A program made the translations under genes and the position numbers. Below, one piece after another: positions 36,731 to 45,224 of a stretch of 64,000 nt of DNA. Source of the DNA: Methylobacterium sp. GXS13 (GTDB lineage Bacteria; Pseudomonadota; Alphaproteobacteria; Rhizobiales; Beijerinckiaceae); the NCBI RefSeq assembly GCF_001455965.1, contig NZ_LKKO01000080.1, forward strand, positions 1-64,000. Direction: 5' to 3'. Position 1 is the stretch's first letter. The number at the start of each line of letters is the position of its first letter. The notes below the pieces were generated by a model that was not told where the DNA came from, searched no databases, and was given only the letters and a program-made list of their open reading frames with translations.

Positions 36731-38809
36731 ATGACTGCTCCCATCGATCCGCGCCCGACCCTTCAGCACCCGGACGACGATCCCTACCTCTGGTTGGAAG
36801 AGATCGACGGGCCGGAGGCCCTGGCGTGGGTCGAGGCGAGCAACGCCGAGACCCTGGCGCGCTACGGCGATGCCGCCTTCGCCCGGGACCGCGACACCGC
36901 GCGCACCATCCTCGACCGGCCGGAGCGCATCCCGTTCGTCTCGCGCCGGGGTGGGTTGCTCTACAACTTCTGGACGGATGCCGAGCATCCGCGCGGCCTG
37001 TGGCGACGGACCGACGCGACGAGCTTCCTCACGACTTCGCCCGCGTGGGACATCCTGCTCGACCTCGACGCCCTGGCCACCGCCGAGGGGGAGGATTGGG
37101 TCTGGGCCGGGTCTTCGGTCCTGAAGGACGGTCACGACCGCGCCCTGCTGTCCCTCAGCCGGGGCGGCGGCGACGCCAAGGTCGTGCGCGAGTTCGATTT
37201 GAGCAGCCGCAGCTTCGTGGCGGACGGCTTCGTCCTCCCGGAGGCGAAGGGCGGCGCGGCCTGGCTCGACCGCGACACGCTGCTGGTATCCAGTGCCTAC
37301 GGCGACGGCATGGCCACGCGCGCCGGTTATCCGCGGACCATCCGGGCACTGTCGCGCGGCTCGGATCCGCACGCCGCCGCGGTGCTGTTCGACGTAGCTG
37401 AAACCAGCATGGCCGCGTGGGGCGCCGTCGACCGGGAGACCGGCGTCGAGCGGCTCATCTTCATCGAGCAGGTCGGTTTTTTCGACACGACGATCCACCT
37501 CGGCGACCGGACTGGGCCACGCACGCAGCTCGACCTGCCCTCGGACGCCGACGTGCAGATCGACCGGAACCAGATCGCCGTGCGGCCGCGCCAGCCCTGG
37601 CAGGTGGGCGGCACCGAGCACGCGACCGACACCGTTCTGGCAATCGCCCTACCCGACTTTCTCGCCGGCAACCGCGCTTTCACGGTGCTATGGCGGCCGG
37701 ACGAGCGCCGGGCGCTCCAGGACGTGTTCTGGTCGGCGGGACGCCTGTTCGTGCACGCGCTCGATGACCTGCGGCCGACCTACACGGTTTGCGAGCATAC
37801 CGAAGCGGGATGGACGACGCGACCATTGGACGGGCTACCGACCCTGGGCAGCGTCCATGTCTGGCCACTGGACGGAGACCCCCAGGAGTCGGACGGTACG
37901 TTGCTCGCGACCGTGCACGACCCGGTGACGCCCGCGACGCTGCTCAGCATCCCGCCGAGCCTCGAAGCGCCCACGGTGCTGCGGCGAACCCCGGCGGTCT
38001 TCGATGCGCGCGGCCTGCGGGTGACGCGCCACGAGGCGGTCTCGCCGGACGGCACGCGCGTTCCCTACGTTCAGACCGGCTCGGATGAGCTGACCGGCGA
38101 GGCGCCTCTGTACCTCACCGCCTATGGCGGTTTCCGGGTTCCGTTGCTGCCGGGCTACCAGCCGGTCTTGGGCAAGCTCTGGCTGGAGCGGGGCGGCACG
38201 AGCGTCGTCGCCAATATCCGCGGCGGCGGCGAGTTCGGCACACGGTGGCACGATGCCGGGCGGCGGGAGGGCAAGGCCCGGGCGCATGACGACTTCGCCG
38301 CGGTCGCGGCCGATCTCGTGGCGCGCGGCGTGACCCGGCCGGGCCGGATCGCCGCGGAGGGCGGCTCGAATGGCGGCCTGCTGATCGCCAACATGCTGAC
38401 CCGCTATCCGGAACGGTTCGGGGCGCTGTTCTGCACGATCCCGCTGATCGACATGCGCCGCTACACCAAGCTCCTGGCCGGGGCGAGCTGGATCGCGGAA
38501 TACGGCGACCCGGACGACCCGCAGGACTGGGCGTTCCTCAGCGCGATCTCGGCCTACCATGCGGCCGAGGCGGGGCGGCCCTACCCGCCGATCCTTCTCG
38601 CCCCCAGCCGCCGCGCCGACCCGGTGCATCCCGGCCACGCCCGCAAGATGGCCCGGAAGCTGAACGCGCTGGGCTACGATGCGTCCTTCTACGAGCCCGC
38701 GTCTGGCGGCCATGGCTACGGCAAGGACAACGCCGAGACGGCCGCATTCCTGGCGTTGGGCCTGACCTTCCTGCGCCGTTCGATCGGCTGGGACGTACCG
38801 GAGGCCTGA
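36731..38809 (+). CDS. Prolyl oligopeptidase (S9 family)
   Basis: Serine peptidase of 692 residues. It has the N-terminal DDPYLWLEEIDGPEALAWVE typical of S9A, a beta-propeller in the middle, and a C-terminal alpha/beta hydrolase with the nucleophile in EGGSNGGLL, the acid probably in SRRADPVHPGHA and the catalytic His in SGGHGYG. No signal peptide is visible, so it is probably cytosolic. Members cut short peptides, often after proline; closely related enzymes are oligopeptidase B-like. ATG 36731 lies 265 bases from the divergent rsmC-like start and the gap should hold both promoters. Confidence 0.9.
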   Translation: MTAPIDPRPTLQHPDDDPYLWLEEIDGPEALAWVEASNAETLARYGDAAFARDRDTARTILDRPERIPFVSRRGGLLYNFWTDAEHPRGLWRRTDATSFLTTSPAWDILLDLDALATAEGEDWVWAGSSVLKDGHDRALLSLSRGGGDAKVVREFDLSSRSFVADGFVLPEAKGGAAWLDRDTLLVSSAYGDGMATRAGYPRTIRALSRGSDPHAAAVLFDVAETSMAAWGAVDRETGVERLIFIEQVGFFDTTIHLGDRTGPRTQLDLPSDADVQIDRNQIAVRPRQPWQVGGTEHATDTVLAIALPDFLAGNRAFTVLWRPDERRALQDVFWSAGRLFVHALDDLRPTYTVCEHTEAGWTTRPLDGLPTLGSVHVWPLDGDPQESDGTLLATVHDPVTPATLLSIPPSLEAPTVLRRTPAVFDARGLRVTRHEAVSPDGTRVPYVQTGSDELTGEAPLYLTAYGGFRVPLLPGYQPVLGKLWLERGGTSVVANIRGGGEFGTRWHDAGRREGKARAHDDFAAVAADLVARGVTRPGRIAAEGGSNGGLLIANMLTRYPERFGALFCTIPLIDMRRYTKLLAGASWIAEYGDPDDPQDWAFLSAISAYHAAEAGRPYPPILLAPSRRADPVHPGHARKMARKLNALGYDASFYEPASGGHGYGKDNAETAAFLALGLTFLRRSIGWDVPEA

Positions 38810-38820
38810 AGTCCTGGTTT

Positions 38821-38930
38821 CAAAAGGTCGTCGACCTTTTGCGGGTGCAGGGTGGAACCCTGCCGTCGGGCTCCGCCCGATGCATCAGGGGCTCCGCCCC
38901 TGAACCCCGCCAAAGGGCTGAGCCCTTTGG
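38821..38930. repeat. Array of five consecutive short hairpins between convergent genes
   Basis: Five separate near-perfect palindromes follow one another: 38821-38841 (10-bp arms), 38847-38863 (7), 38866-38880 (6), 38885-38903 (8) and 38910-38930 (10). The sequences of the arms differ, so this is a composite element rather than one repeated unit. It fills the 130 bases between the prolyl oligopeptidase stop and the era stop. It could act as a two-way terminator or mRNA stabiliser. Confidence 0.85.
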
Positions 38931-38939
38931 AAACCCGGT

Positions 38940-39926
38940 TCAGCCGCGCGGGAATTCCAGGCCCATCTCGCGGTAGCGGGCGGGGTCGTCGGCCCAGTTC
39001 TCGCGCACCTTCACATGCAGGAACAGGTGGACCTTGGCATCCGCCGCCTCGGAGATTCCGATCCGCGCCGCCTGGCCGATCGCCTTGATCGTCTGGCCGC
39101 CTTTGCCCAGCACGATCGAGCGCTGGCTCTCGCGCTCGACGAAGATCGTCTGCTCGATCCGCACCGAGCCGTCCGGCCGAATCTGCCACTGGTCGGTCTC
39201 GACCGTGGAGCGGTAGGGCAGTTCCTCGTGCAACCGGTCGTAGATCTTCTCCCGGGTGATCTCGGCAGCGAGCATGCGCAGCGGCGCATCCGAGACCTGA
39301 TCCTCCGGGTAGAGCCACGGGCCGGACGGCATCCGGGCTGCGAGCGCCCGGCGCAGGTCGGCGACGCCGTCGCCCTTGAGGGCCGAGATCATGAAGGTCT
39401 CGGCGAAGGGCGAGGCCGCGTTGAGCTTGGCGGCGAGATCGAGCAGCCGCTCACGCGGGATCAGATCGATCTTGTTGAGGATCAGCATCTTCTCGCGCTT
39501 GACCTCGCCGAGACGGCTCAGGATCGCCTCGACTTCCTCGTCCATGCCCTTGCGGGCATCGACCAGCAAGCAGACCGCATCGGCGTCGGCCGCGCCACTC
39601 CAGGCGGAATGCACCATCGCCCGGTCGAGGCGGCGCTTCGGCGCGAAGATGCCGGGGGTGTCGACCAGGATGACCTGCGCCGAGCCCTCGATGAGGATGC
39701 CGCGCACCAGCGCCCGGGTCGTCTGCACCTTGCGCGAGACGATCGAGACCTTGGTGCCGACCAGGTTGTTGAGCAGCGTCGACTTGCCGGCATTCGGTAC
39801 GCCGATCAGCGCGACGAAGCCCGCCCGCGCATCGGCGGGCGTGCCCGGGAGAGCCGTGGGCGCCTTTGGTGCCAGCCCCTCAACAGGGTAGTCGTCGTGC
39901 CCATCGTCGTGATCGTGTTCGGTCAT
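38940..39926 (-). CDS. era: GTPase Era, 16S rRNA maturation and 30S assembly
   Basis: The 328-residue GTPase has G1 GVPNAGKST (42-50), the Thr-containing switch region KVQTTRALVRG, G3 DTPGIF, G4 NKIDL and G5 ISALKGDGV, then a KH domain with GKGGQTIKAIG. It binds the 3' end of 16S rRNA. An acidic His-rich N-terminal extension of about 35 residues (TEHDHDDGHDDYP) is longer than in E. coli Era and could bind metal. Its ATG overlaps the rnc stop by four bases, making a coupled lepB-rnc-era unit. Confidence 0.95.
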   Translation of the reverse strand: MTEHDHDDGHDDYPVEGLAPKAPTALPGTPADARAGFVALIGVPNAGKSTLLNNLVGTKVSIVSRKVQTTRALVRGILIEGSAQVILVDTPGIFAPKRRLDRAMVHSAWSGAADADAVCLLVDARKGMDEEVEAILSRLGEVKREKMLILNKIDLIPRERLLDLAAKLNAASPFAETFMISALKGDGVADLRRALAARMPSGPWLYPEDQVSDAPLRMLAAEITREKIYDRLHEELPYRSTVETDQWQIRPDGSVRIEQTIFVERESQRSIVLGKGGQTIKAIGQAARIGISEAADAKVHLFLHVKVRENWADDPARYREMGLEFPRG

Positions 39927-40714
39927 GCTGTCTCCGTCGGCCCCGTCTCCGGGACGGTTCCGATCCCCTCGCGCTCCAGCAGCGCACGGGCGGCCTCCTG
40001 CTCGGCGACTCGCTTCGAGGTCCCCTCACCGTGGCCTGGCTCGAGCCCCTCGACTTGTACAGCAATGCGGAAGCGCGGTGCATGATCCGGGCCGGTGCGC
40101 TCGACCACTGCATAAACTGGGATCGGCAGGCCTCGGCCCATCGCCCATTCCTGCAGGGCAGATTTCGCATCGCGCCCGCGATGCGCCGCCATCGGCTCGG
40201 CCGGATGGAAATGCGCTTCGACGATCACTCGGGCCGCATCAAAGCCGGCATCAAGGTAGACCGCCCCGAGGATCGCTTCGCAGACATCGGCCAGGATCGT
40301 CTGGTTGCGCCGGCCACCACCCATCACCTCGCCCTGGCCGAGGACCAAGTGAGGCCCGACCTCCCAGGAGGCGGCCACCGCCGCGCAGGTCTCCCGGCGC
40401 ACCAGGCCGGCGAGCCGACGGGATAGATCGCCCTCGTCCGCATCGGGAAAGGCGGCATAGAGCCGGTCCGCTACCGCAAGTCCGAGCACGCGGTCACCCA
40501 GGAATTCCAGGCGCTGGTAGCTGCTGCCGCGGCCGGTGGCCTTGCTGGTATGGGTCAGGGCCCGAGTCAGCAGGGTCTGGTCGGCGAAGGTGTGGCCGAT
40601 CCGCTCCTCCAGGACGCCGAGCGGCGGCCTGGGCCTGTGGGAACGCCGCGCCCGGGAAGACGGTCGGGCCTGTCCAGCCTCGTCCAAGTCCGGCTTCAAG
40701 TCCGGGCCGGTCAA
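39923..40714 (-). CDS. rnc: Ribonuclease III
   Basis: Cleaves double-stranded RNA, including the rRNA precursor. The 263-residue protein has the signature RLEFLGDRVLG (68-78) with the catalytic Glu/Asp, a second acidic set in LADVCEAILGAVYLDAG, and a C-terminal dsRNA-binding domain (PRFRIAVQVEG; GTSKRVAEQEAARALL). The N-terminus has a basic Arg/Pro-rich extension of about 30 residues. The apparent start is a rare TTG that overlaps the lepB stop (TTGA); no other start gives the complete domain, so coupling to lepB is likely. Confidence 0.93.
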   Translation of the reverse strand: MTGPDLKPDLDEAGQARPSSRARRSHRPRPPLGVLEERIGHTFADQTLLTRALTHTSKATGRGSSYQRLEFLGDRVLGLAVADRLYAAFPDADEGDLSRRLAGLVRRETCAAVAASWEVGPHLVLGQGEVMGGGRRNQTILADVCEAILGAVYLDAGFDAARVIVEAHFHPAEPMAAHRGRDAKSALQEWAMGRGLPIPVYAVVERTGPDHAPRFRIAVQVEGLEPGHGEGTSKRVAEQEAARALLEREGIGTVPETGPTETA

Positions 40715-41511
40715 TGGATGGTCGAGAACAGGCGCGACCAGCGCACATGGGCCGGCCAGTTCCAGAGCTGCCAGGCCGGGGTGCCCTCGTCGATCGAGAA
40801 GAAGATCATCTCGGCGCGCCCGACGAAGTTGGCGAAGGGCACGTAGCCGACGCTGGCAAGGTCGCGCGAATCCGTGGAGTTGTCGCGGTTGTCGCCCATC
40901 ATGAAGAAGTGGCCGCTCGGCACGGTGTAAAGCTCGGTCTTGTCCCAGAAGCCGTTGTCGCCGTCGCGCTCGATCACCCGGTGGACGACGCCGTTGGGCA
41001 GCGTCTCCATGTATTGCGGGACCTTGGTCGCTTGGCCGTAGGGATCGGTTGTCTCGTAATCGGCGATCCGCTCGCGCTTGACGGCCTTGCCGTTGATGTT
41101 GAGCACACCGTCGATCATCTGGATTTTGTCGCCCGGCAGGCCGATCACACGCTTGATGTAGTCGGTCGCATTGTCCTTGGGCAGCTTGAACACCGCGATG
41201 TCGCCGCGCTTCGGCTCAGCTGCCCAGACGCGCCCATCCGCCTGGATCGGAATGTATTCCGATAGCGGCAGCGAATACTTCGAATATCCGTATGAATATT
41301 TCGAGACGAACAAGTAGTCGCCGATCAGCAGCGTCGGCACCAGCGATCCGGACGGGATGTTGAACGGCTGGAACAGCAGCGTCCGCACCACGAGGGCGAT
41401 CAGCAGCGCCTGGATGCCGACCTTCAGGGTCTCGCGGATGCTGGCCCAGGTGCCGGTCTCGGCCTGTTTCATCAGCGGCTTGCCGTCGTGATCCACGCGT
41501 GCGCGTTCCAT
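40711..41511 (-). CDS. lepB: Signal peptidase I
   Basis: Removes signal peptides from exported proteins at the inner membrane. The 266-residue S26 protease has one membrane segment (IQALLIALVVRTLLFQPF), the nucleophile Ser56 in NIPSGSLVPTL, the general-base Lys120 in YIKRVIGLPGD, and box E GDNRDNSTDSR. The residue after the catalytic Ser is Leu where E. coli has Met. Length and single anchor fit alphaproteobacterial enzymes. ATG 41511 is chosen; a GTG five codons later is possible. Confidence 0.95.
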   Translation of the reverse strand: MERARVDHDGKPLMKQAETGTWASIRETLKVGIQALLIALVVRTLLFQPFNIPSGSLVPTLLIGDYLFVSKYSYGYSKYSLPLSEYIPIQADGRVWAAEPKRGDIAVFKLPKDNATDYIKRVIGLPGDKIQMIDGVLNINGKAVKRERIADYETTDPYGQATKVPQYMETLPNGVVHRVIERDGDNGFWDKTELYTVPSGHFFMMGDNRDNSTDSRDLASVGYVPFANFVGRAEMIFFSIDEGTPAWQLWNWPAHVRWSRLFSTIH

Positions 41512-41530
41512 CTTCAGACTCAGATTCCGT

Positions 41531-41604
41531 CGCCGGAGCGTGCTCCGGCGCTTCCGTTATCGCATGATGGCTTCGGAAAACCGGAACCCGCTTTTCCGCA
41601 TCAT
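41531..41604. repeat. Palindromic intergenic element upstream of lepB
   Basis: A 9-bp palindrome (41531-41539 with 41542-41550) is followed by an imperfect long hairpin: ATGATG at 41564-41569 pairs with CATCAT at 41599-41604, and CGGAAAA at 41574-41580 with TTTTCCG at 41592-41598. The inner sequence (AAACCGGAACCCGCTTTTCC) resembles a common Rhizobiales intergenic repeat. The rest of the 251-base gap to acpS shows no gene. Confidence 0.65.
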
Positions 41605-41762
41605 ACGCCAGCCGCCTGCACGGCTCGGCCCCGCCGCTCACGGCTGATCTGCGGTTGTCCCGAGGAATGCGCCGCAATCGTGTCCGCTGGTGCGGCGGTC
41701 TAGACCAAGCGCGAGCCCCCCGCAACGCGCGAGGGCGGCAGGCTAATCCATCGCCGCGGATC

Positions 41763-42173
41763 TCAACCGGGCGGAACCTTCGGCAAAGCCTCGATGATCA
41801 CGAAGGCTTGAGCCATCGGCGGATCATCCGTCAGACTTACATGCAACCGGCCCTCATGGCCCGGAGGCAGCATCTCGGCCAAGCGCGCGGCCGCGCCGCC
41901 GGAGAGCCGCAGGGTCGGCTGGCCGGAGGGCAGGTTCACCACCTCCATATCGCGCCAGAACACGCCGTTGCTCAGCCCAGTGCCCAGAGCCTTGGCGCAG
42001 GCTTCCTTGGCGGCGAAGCGCCTGGCATAGCACTCTGCGCGGGAGGCGCGGCGGTCGCAGCGCGCACGTTCACCATCCGTGAATACCCGGTGCGTGAAGC
42101 GGTCCCCGTGGCGTGCCAGCGCGCGACCGATCCGGTTGATGTCGCACAGGTCAGAGCCGATGCCGAGGATCAT
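41763..42173 (-). CDS. acpS: Holo-ACP synthase
   Basis: Transfers 4'-phosphopantetheine from CoA to acyl carrier protein, activating fatty-acid synthesis. The 136-residue protein has the metal-binding [14 protein letters not shown] (Asp8) and [16 protein letters not shown] with its Glu, and the C-terminal [17 protein letters not shown]. Its ATG overlaps the pdxJ stop by four bases. The pdxJ-acpS pair is conserved across proteobacteria. Confidence 0.95.
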   Translation of the reverse strand: MILGIGSDLCDINRIGRALARHGDRFTHRVFTDGERARCDRRASRAECYARRFAAKEACAKALGTGLSNGVFWRDMEVVNLPSGQPTLRLSGGAAARLAEMLPPGHEGRLHVSLTDDPPMAQAFVIIEALPKVPPG

Positions 42174-42919
42174 GGGCGCCGCGCACGATCCATGGCGGCG
42201 CGCATATCCCGAACGGCCTGGGCGAGCCCGACGAAAATCGCCTCGGCGATCAGCGCGTGGCCGATATTCAGTTCCCGGATCTGCGGCAGCGCCGCGATCG
42301 GTCCGACGCTCTCGACCGTCAGCCCATGTCCGGCATGGATCTCGAGGCCGAGCGCGGCGCCATGCTCGGCCGCCCGCCTGATTCGCGCCAGTTCGTGCGC
42401 GAGGCGCGCAGTATCGCCCGCCACGGCGGCCTCGCAGTAGCTCCCGGTATGCAGTTCGACCACCGGTGCCCCAAGCGCGCGCGCAGCTTCCATGACGGCT
42501 GGTTCCGGCTCCACGAATAGGGAAACGCGGATACCGTCCGCGGCCAGGGCCCGAATGCGCGGGGCGAGGTGATCGCGTGCGCCGACGATATCGAGCCCGC
42601 CCTCGGTCGTCCGCTCCTCCCGCTTCTCCGGCACCAAGCAGGCGGCGTGCGGTCGAGTCGCCCGGGCGATCGCGACCATCTCGTCCGTCGCCGCCATCTC
42701 GAAATTCAGCGGGATCGTTAGATTACGCTTCAGCGCAGCAATATCGCTATCGCGGATATGGCGGCGGTCCTCGCGCAGGTGCGCGGTGATGCCGTCCGCT
42801 CCCGCCTCGACTGCCAGCAGAGCCGCTCGAACCGGGTCAGGATAGGACTCGCCGCGGGCGTTACGCACGGTGGCGACGTGGTCGATGTTGACGCCGAGGC
42901 GCTGCTTATCGGTGGTCAT
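42170..42919 (-). CDS. pdxJ: Pyridoxine 5'-phosphate synthase
   Basis: Final ring-closing enzyme of DXP-dependent vitamin B6 synthesis: condenses 1-deoxyxylulose 5-phosphate with 3-amino-2-oxopropyl phosphate. From ATG 42919 the 249-residue barrel has [64 protein letters not shown] and [12 protein letters not shown]. The longer open frame to 43030 lacks family similarity. It links with dxr in this window through the shared DXP pool. Confidence 0.95.
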   Translation of the reverse strand: MTTDKQRLGVNIDHVATVRNARGESYPDPVRAALLAVEAGADGITAHLREDRRHIRDSDIAALKRNLTIPLNFEMAATDEMVAIARATRPHAACLVPEKREERTTEGGLDIVGARDHLAPRIRALAADGIRVSLFVEPEPAVMEAARALGAPVVELHTGSYCEAAVAGDTARLAHELARIRRAAEHGAALGLEIHAGHGLTVESVGPIAALPQIRELNIGHALIAEAIFVGLAQAVRDMRAAMDRARRP

Positions 42920-43227
42920 GGGCTCATTCGTCCCGGGCCGCCACAGTCCCGCAGGCGCCCTCGAACCGCCGATATGCTGGTGTTGCGCCTCACCGACAAG
43001 ACGGGCCGGCTTACAGGCCTGTCGAGGCACCCCGGTCTTGCCAGCCCGGGAAAAACCGATTATGCGCCGCCCCTCGCGTTCGCTCCGGCCGGGGGCTGAA
43101 CGGATGGTGCCGCTTGCGGCATAGGGTCTTCACCGATCCGTCGTCCGGTGTCTCCGCCTTCGATCAACCGCTCGGGCCTGAAAATCGGCTCGAAGGGCTT
43201 GGCGCCGAGCGTCTCGCGAATGAACCG

Positions 43228-43281
43228 GCCCGAACCAGCCGCTTGTCAGCGGCCGGGCTCCTTTTGACACTGAAAGGCCCG
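43228..43281 (+). promoter_or_regulatory. Structured rpsF leader with two competing hairpins
   Basis: In the 364-base gap before rpsF (42920-43283) two structures share bases. Hairpin A: GCCCG 43228-43232 with CGGGC 43254-43258, enclosing GCCGC 43238-43242 with GCGGC 43249-43253. Hairpin B: CGGG 43254-43257 with CCCG 43278-43281, plus CCTTT 43260-43264 with AAAGG 43273-43277, which buries the ribosome binding site. They cannot coexist. This suggests translational control, perhaps by S6:S18, as known for rpsF leaders in other bacteria; the known S6:S18 motif itself is not matched clearly. Confidence 0.45.
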
Positions 43282-43283
43282 AT

Positions 43284-43751
43284 ATGCCTCTCTACGAGCA
43301 CGTGCTCTTGGCCCGGCAGGACGTGACGTCCCAGCAGGTCGAGACGATGATCGACACCTACAAGGGTGTGATCGAGCAGAACGGCGGCCGCCTCGAGAAG
43401 ATCGAGATGTGGGGCGTCAAGTCCCTGGCCTACCGCATCAAAAAGAACCGTAAGGCGCATTTCGCGCTCCTCAACATCGACGCCCCTCCGGCCGCCATCG
43501 CCGAGATGGAGCGCCAGATGCAGATCTCCGAGGACGTGCTCCGCTTCATGACTGTCCGGGTCGAGGATCTCGATTCCGAGCCGTCGGCGATGATGCAGAA
43601 GCGCGACCGCGACGATCGCAAGGATCGCGAGCGCGGTCGGCGTCGTGACGATGACGGCTTCGGTGGCGGCGGCGGCTTCGGCGGCGACCGTCCGGACCGG
43701 GGTGCTCGCGGTGGTGATCGTCCCGAGCGCAGCTTCGGCGGGGAGGCCTAA
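43284..43751 (+). CDS. rpsF: 30S ribosomal protein S6
   Basis: The first 95 residues are standard bS6 ([52 protein letters not shown]). The remaining 60 residues form a disordered, charged and Gly-rich tail ([19 protein letters not shown], then GGGGGFGG repeats). Such extensions occur in alphaproteobacterial S6. ATG 43284 follows AAAGG by six bases, and that site can be sequestered by the leader hairpin. It heads the rpsF-rpsR-DUF2232-rplI cluster. Confidence 0.95.
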   Translation: MPLYEHVLLARQDVTSQQVETMIDTYKGVIEQNGGRLEKIEMWGVKSLAYRIKKNRKAHFALLNIDAPPAAIAEMERQMQISEDVLRFMTVRVEDLDSEPSAMMQKRDRDDRKDRERGRRRDDDGFGGGGGFGGDRPDRGARGGDRPERSFGGEA

Positions 43752-43754
43752 GCC

Positions 43755-44018
43755 ATGGCATTTGGTGCTGGTGCTGGTGCTGGTGCAGGCGGCGGACGCC
43801 GTCCCTTCTTCCGTCGTCGCAAGACCTGCCCGTTCTCCGGGGCGAATGCGCCGAAGATCGACTACAAGGACGTCAAGCTCCTGTCCCGCTACGTGTCCGA
43901 GCGCGGCAAGATCGTTCCGTCCCGCATCACCGCGGTGTCGGCCAAGAAGCAACGCGAACTCGCCCAGGCGATCAAGCGCGCCCGCTTCCTCGGCCTGCTG
44001 CCGTACGTGATCAAGTAG
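43755..44018 (+). CDS. rpsR: 30S ribosomal protein S18
   Basis: Small ribosomal protein of 87 residues that pairs with S6 in the platform. The conserved part reads [40 protein letters not shown] and [20 protein letters not shown]. The N-terminus has a Gly/Ala repeat ([14 protein letters not shown]) not present in E. coli. The gene starts three bases after rpsF. Confidence 0.96.
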   Translation: MAFGAGAGAGAGGGRRPFFRRRKTCPFSGANAPKIDYKDVKLLSRYVSERGKIVPSRITAVSAKKQRELAQAIKRARFLGLLPYVIK

Positions 44019-44031
44019 GTCTTTAAGCTCG

Positions 44032-44058
44032 GCCGGCCCGGCATCTGTCTGGGTCGGC
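44032..44058 (+). terminator. Hairpin between rpsR and the DUF2232 gene
   Basis: An 8-bp stem with one G-T pair (44032-44039 with 44051-44058) and an 11-base loop is followed by only three T. It may partly terminate or stabilise the rpsF-rpsR transcript. Confidence 0.4.
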
Positions 44059-44147
44059 TTTCATCGAGAGCGATCTGGCATCGCTCGATCGTTGGGGCGC
44101 GGCGTCGCCTCTAACCCTGCCGGACGGGCAGCGGGACAGCGGAACCC

Positions 44148-45182
44148 ATGGCAAACCATATCGGCATCGGTATCGGCGCGGGTCTCGTCTCCGCACTCCT
44201 GTTCGGGGTGCTGCTGAAGGCGACCCCTCTGGCGATCGTGCTCTACCTCGTAGCGCCGCTGCCGATCCTGATCGTCGGTCTTGGGTGGAGCCACAAGGCC
44301 GCTCTCGCAGCGGTGGTAGCCGGCAGCTTGGCGCTGGCCCTGGCGATCGCGCCCTTCATGGGCCTCGCCTTCGCGGCCTACATCGCCGTGCCGGCTTGGT
44401 GGCTGGCCTACCTGACGCTGCTCGGCCGCGAGACACCGTCGGGCCTCGAATGGTACCCGACCGGCCGGTTGCTCGGCTGGACCGCCGCCACGGCCGCCCT
44501 CGCCTTCATCGCCATCGCGATCTTTTCCTCCCCGAACCACGCGGCCTTCGACGCGCAGCTGCGCGGGCTCGCCCGCACGCTGGTGCAGGTGCGCGATCCA
44601 GCAGCCCGCGCGACGATCGAAAGTCGCCATGCGGAGACGCCGCAAGCCGAGACCGGCGATGCCGGCTCTGACTCGGCTGTCGGGCCGGATGCAGCGCCCA
44701 AGACCAACTCGGACGAGGCCGAGGTGACGCGCAGCGAAGTCGCCGATGCCCTAGCACGGGTGGTGCCGGCCTTCGCGGCCAATGGGCTCGCGCTGCTCCT
44801 GACCTTTTATCTCTGGGCCTCGGCCAAGATCGTAAAGATCTCGGGCCGGCTGCCCCGCCCCTGGCCCGATCTGCCATCCACCGCCATGCCGCGCGCGACC
44901 TTGGTGACGCTGGCGGCCGCCGTGCTGATGTGCTTCGCCCCCGGCTTTATCGGCGTCTTCGGCGTCGCGCTGGTCGGCGCCTTCAGCGCGGCCTTCGCAC
45001 TCCAGGGGCTTGCCGCCTTCCACGACCGCTCGCGCGGCCGGCCGGGGCGCGGGCTGATGCTGTTCGGCATGTACCTGATCCTGTTCGTGACCCAGGGCGT
45101 CGCCCTGGTGGCACTCACCCTGTTCGGCCTGGCCGACACAGCCCTCGATCGCCGCCGTCCCAAGGACAACCCGGCGCCCTGA
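44148..45182 (+). CDS. DUF2232 integral membrane protein
   Basis: The 344-residue protein has about eight hydrophobic segments: five before residue 130 and three or four after 205, separated by an acidic polar stretch (about residues 150-195, SRHAETPQAETGDAGSDSAV onward) likely to be a loop. DUF2232 proteins are found between rpsR and rplI in many Rhizobiales; the distant YybS family of Firmicutes has a similar location. The function is unknown; location alone suggests a link to translation or growth control at the membrane. The closest downstream gene, rplI, is 42 bases away. Confidence 0.8.
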   Translation: MANHIGIGIGAGLVSALLFGVLLKATPLAIVLYLVAPLPILIVGLGWSHKAALAAVVAGSLALALAIAPFMGLAFAAYIAVPAWWLAYLTLLGRETPSGLEWYPTGRLLGWTAATAALAFIAIAIFSSPNHAAFDAQLRGLARTLVQVRDPAARATIESRHAETPQAETGDAGSDSAVGPDAAPKTNSDEAEVTRSEVADALARVVPAFAANGLALLLTFYLWASAKIVKISGRLPRPWPDLPSTAMPRATLVTLAAAVLMCFAPGFIGVFGVALVGAFSAAFALQGLAAFHDRSRGRPGRGLMLFGMYLILFVTQGVALVALTLFGLADTALDRRRPKDNPAP

Positions 45183-45224
45183 GTCCCCGGCCCCTGAGGC
45201 CAACCCACTGAAGGAGTAAAGACG

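Noticed and set aside
43228-43281. Assignment of the rpsF leader to the known S6:S18 RNA motif
   Set aside because: The characteristic bulge with CCG could not be placed convincingly; reported instead as an unassigned competing-hairpin leader.
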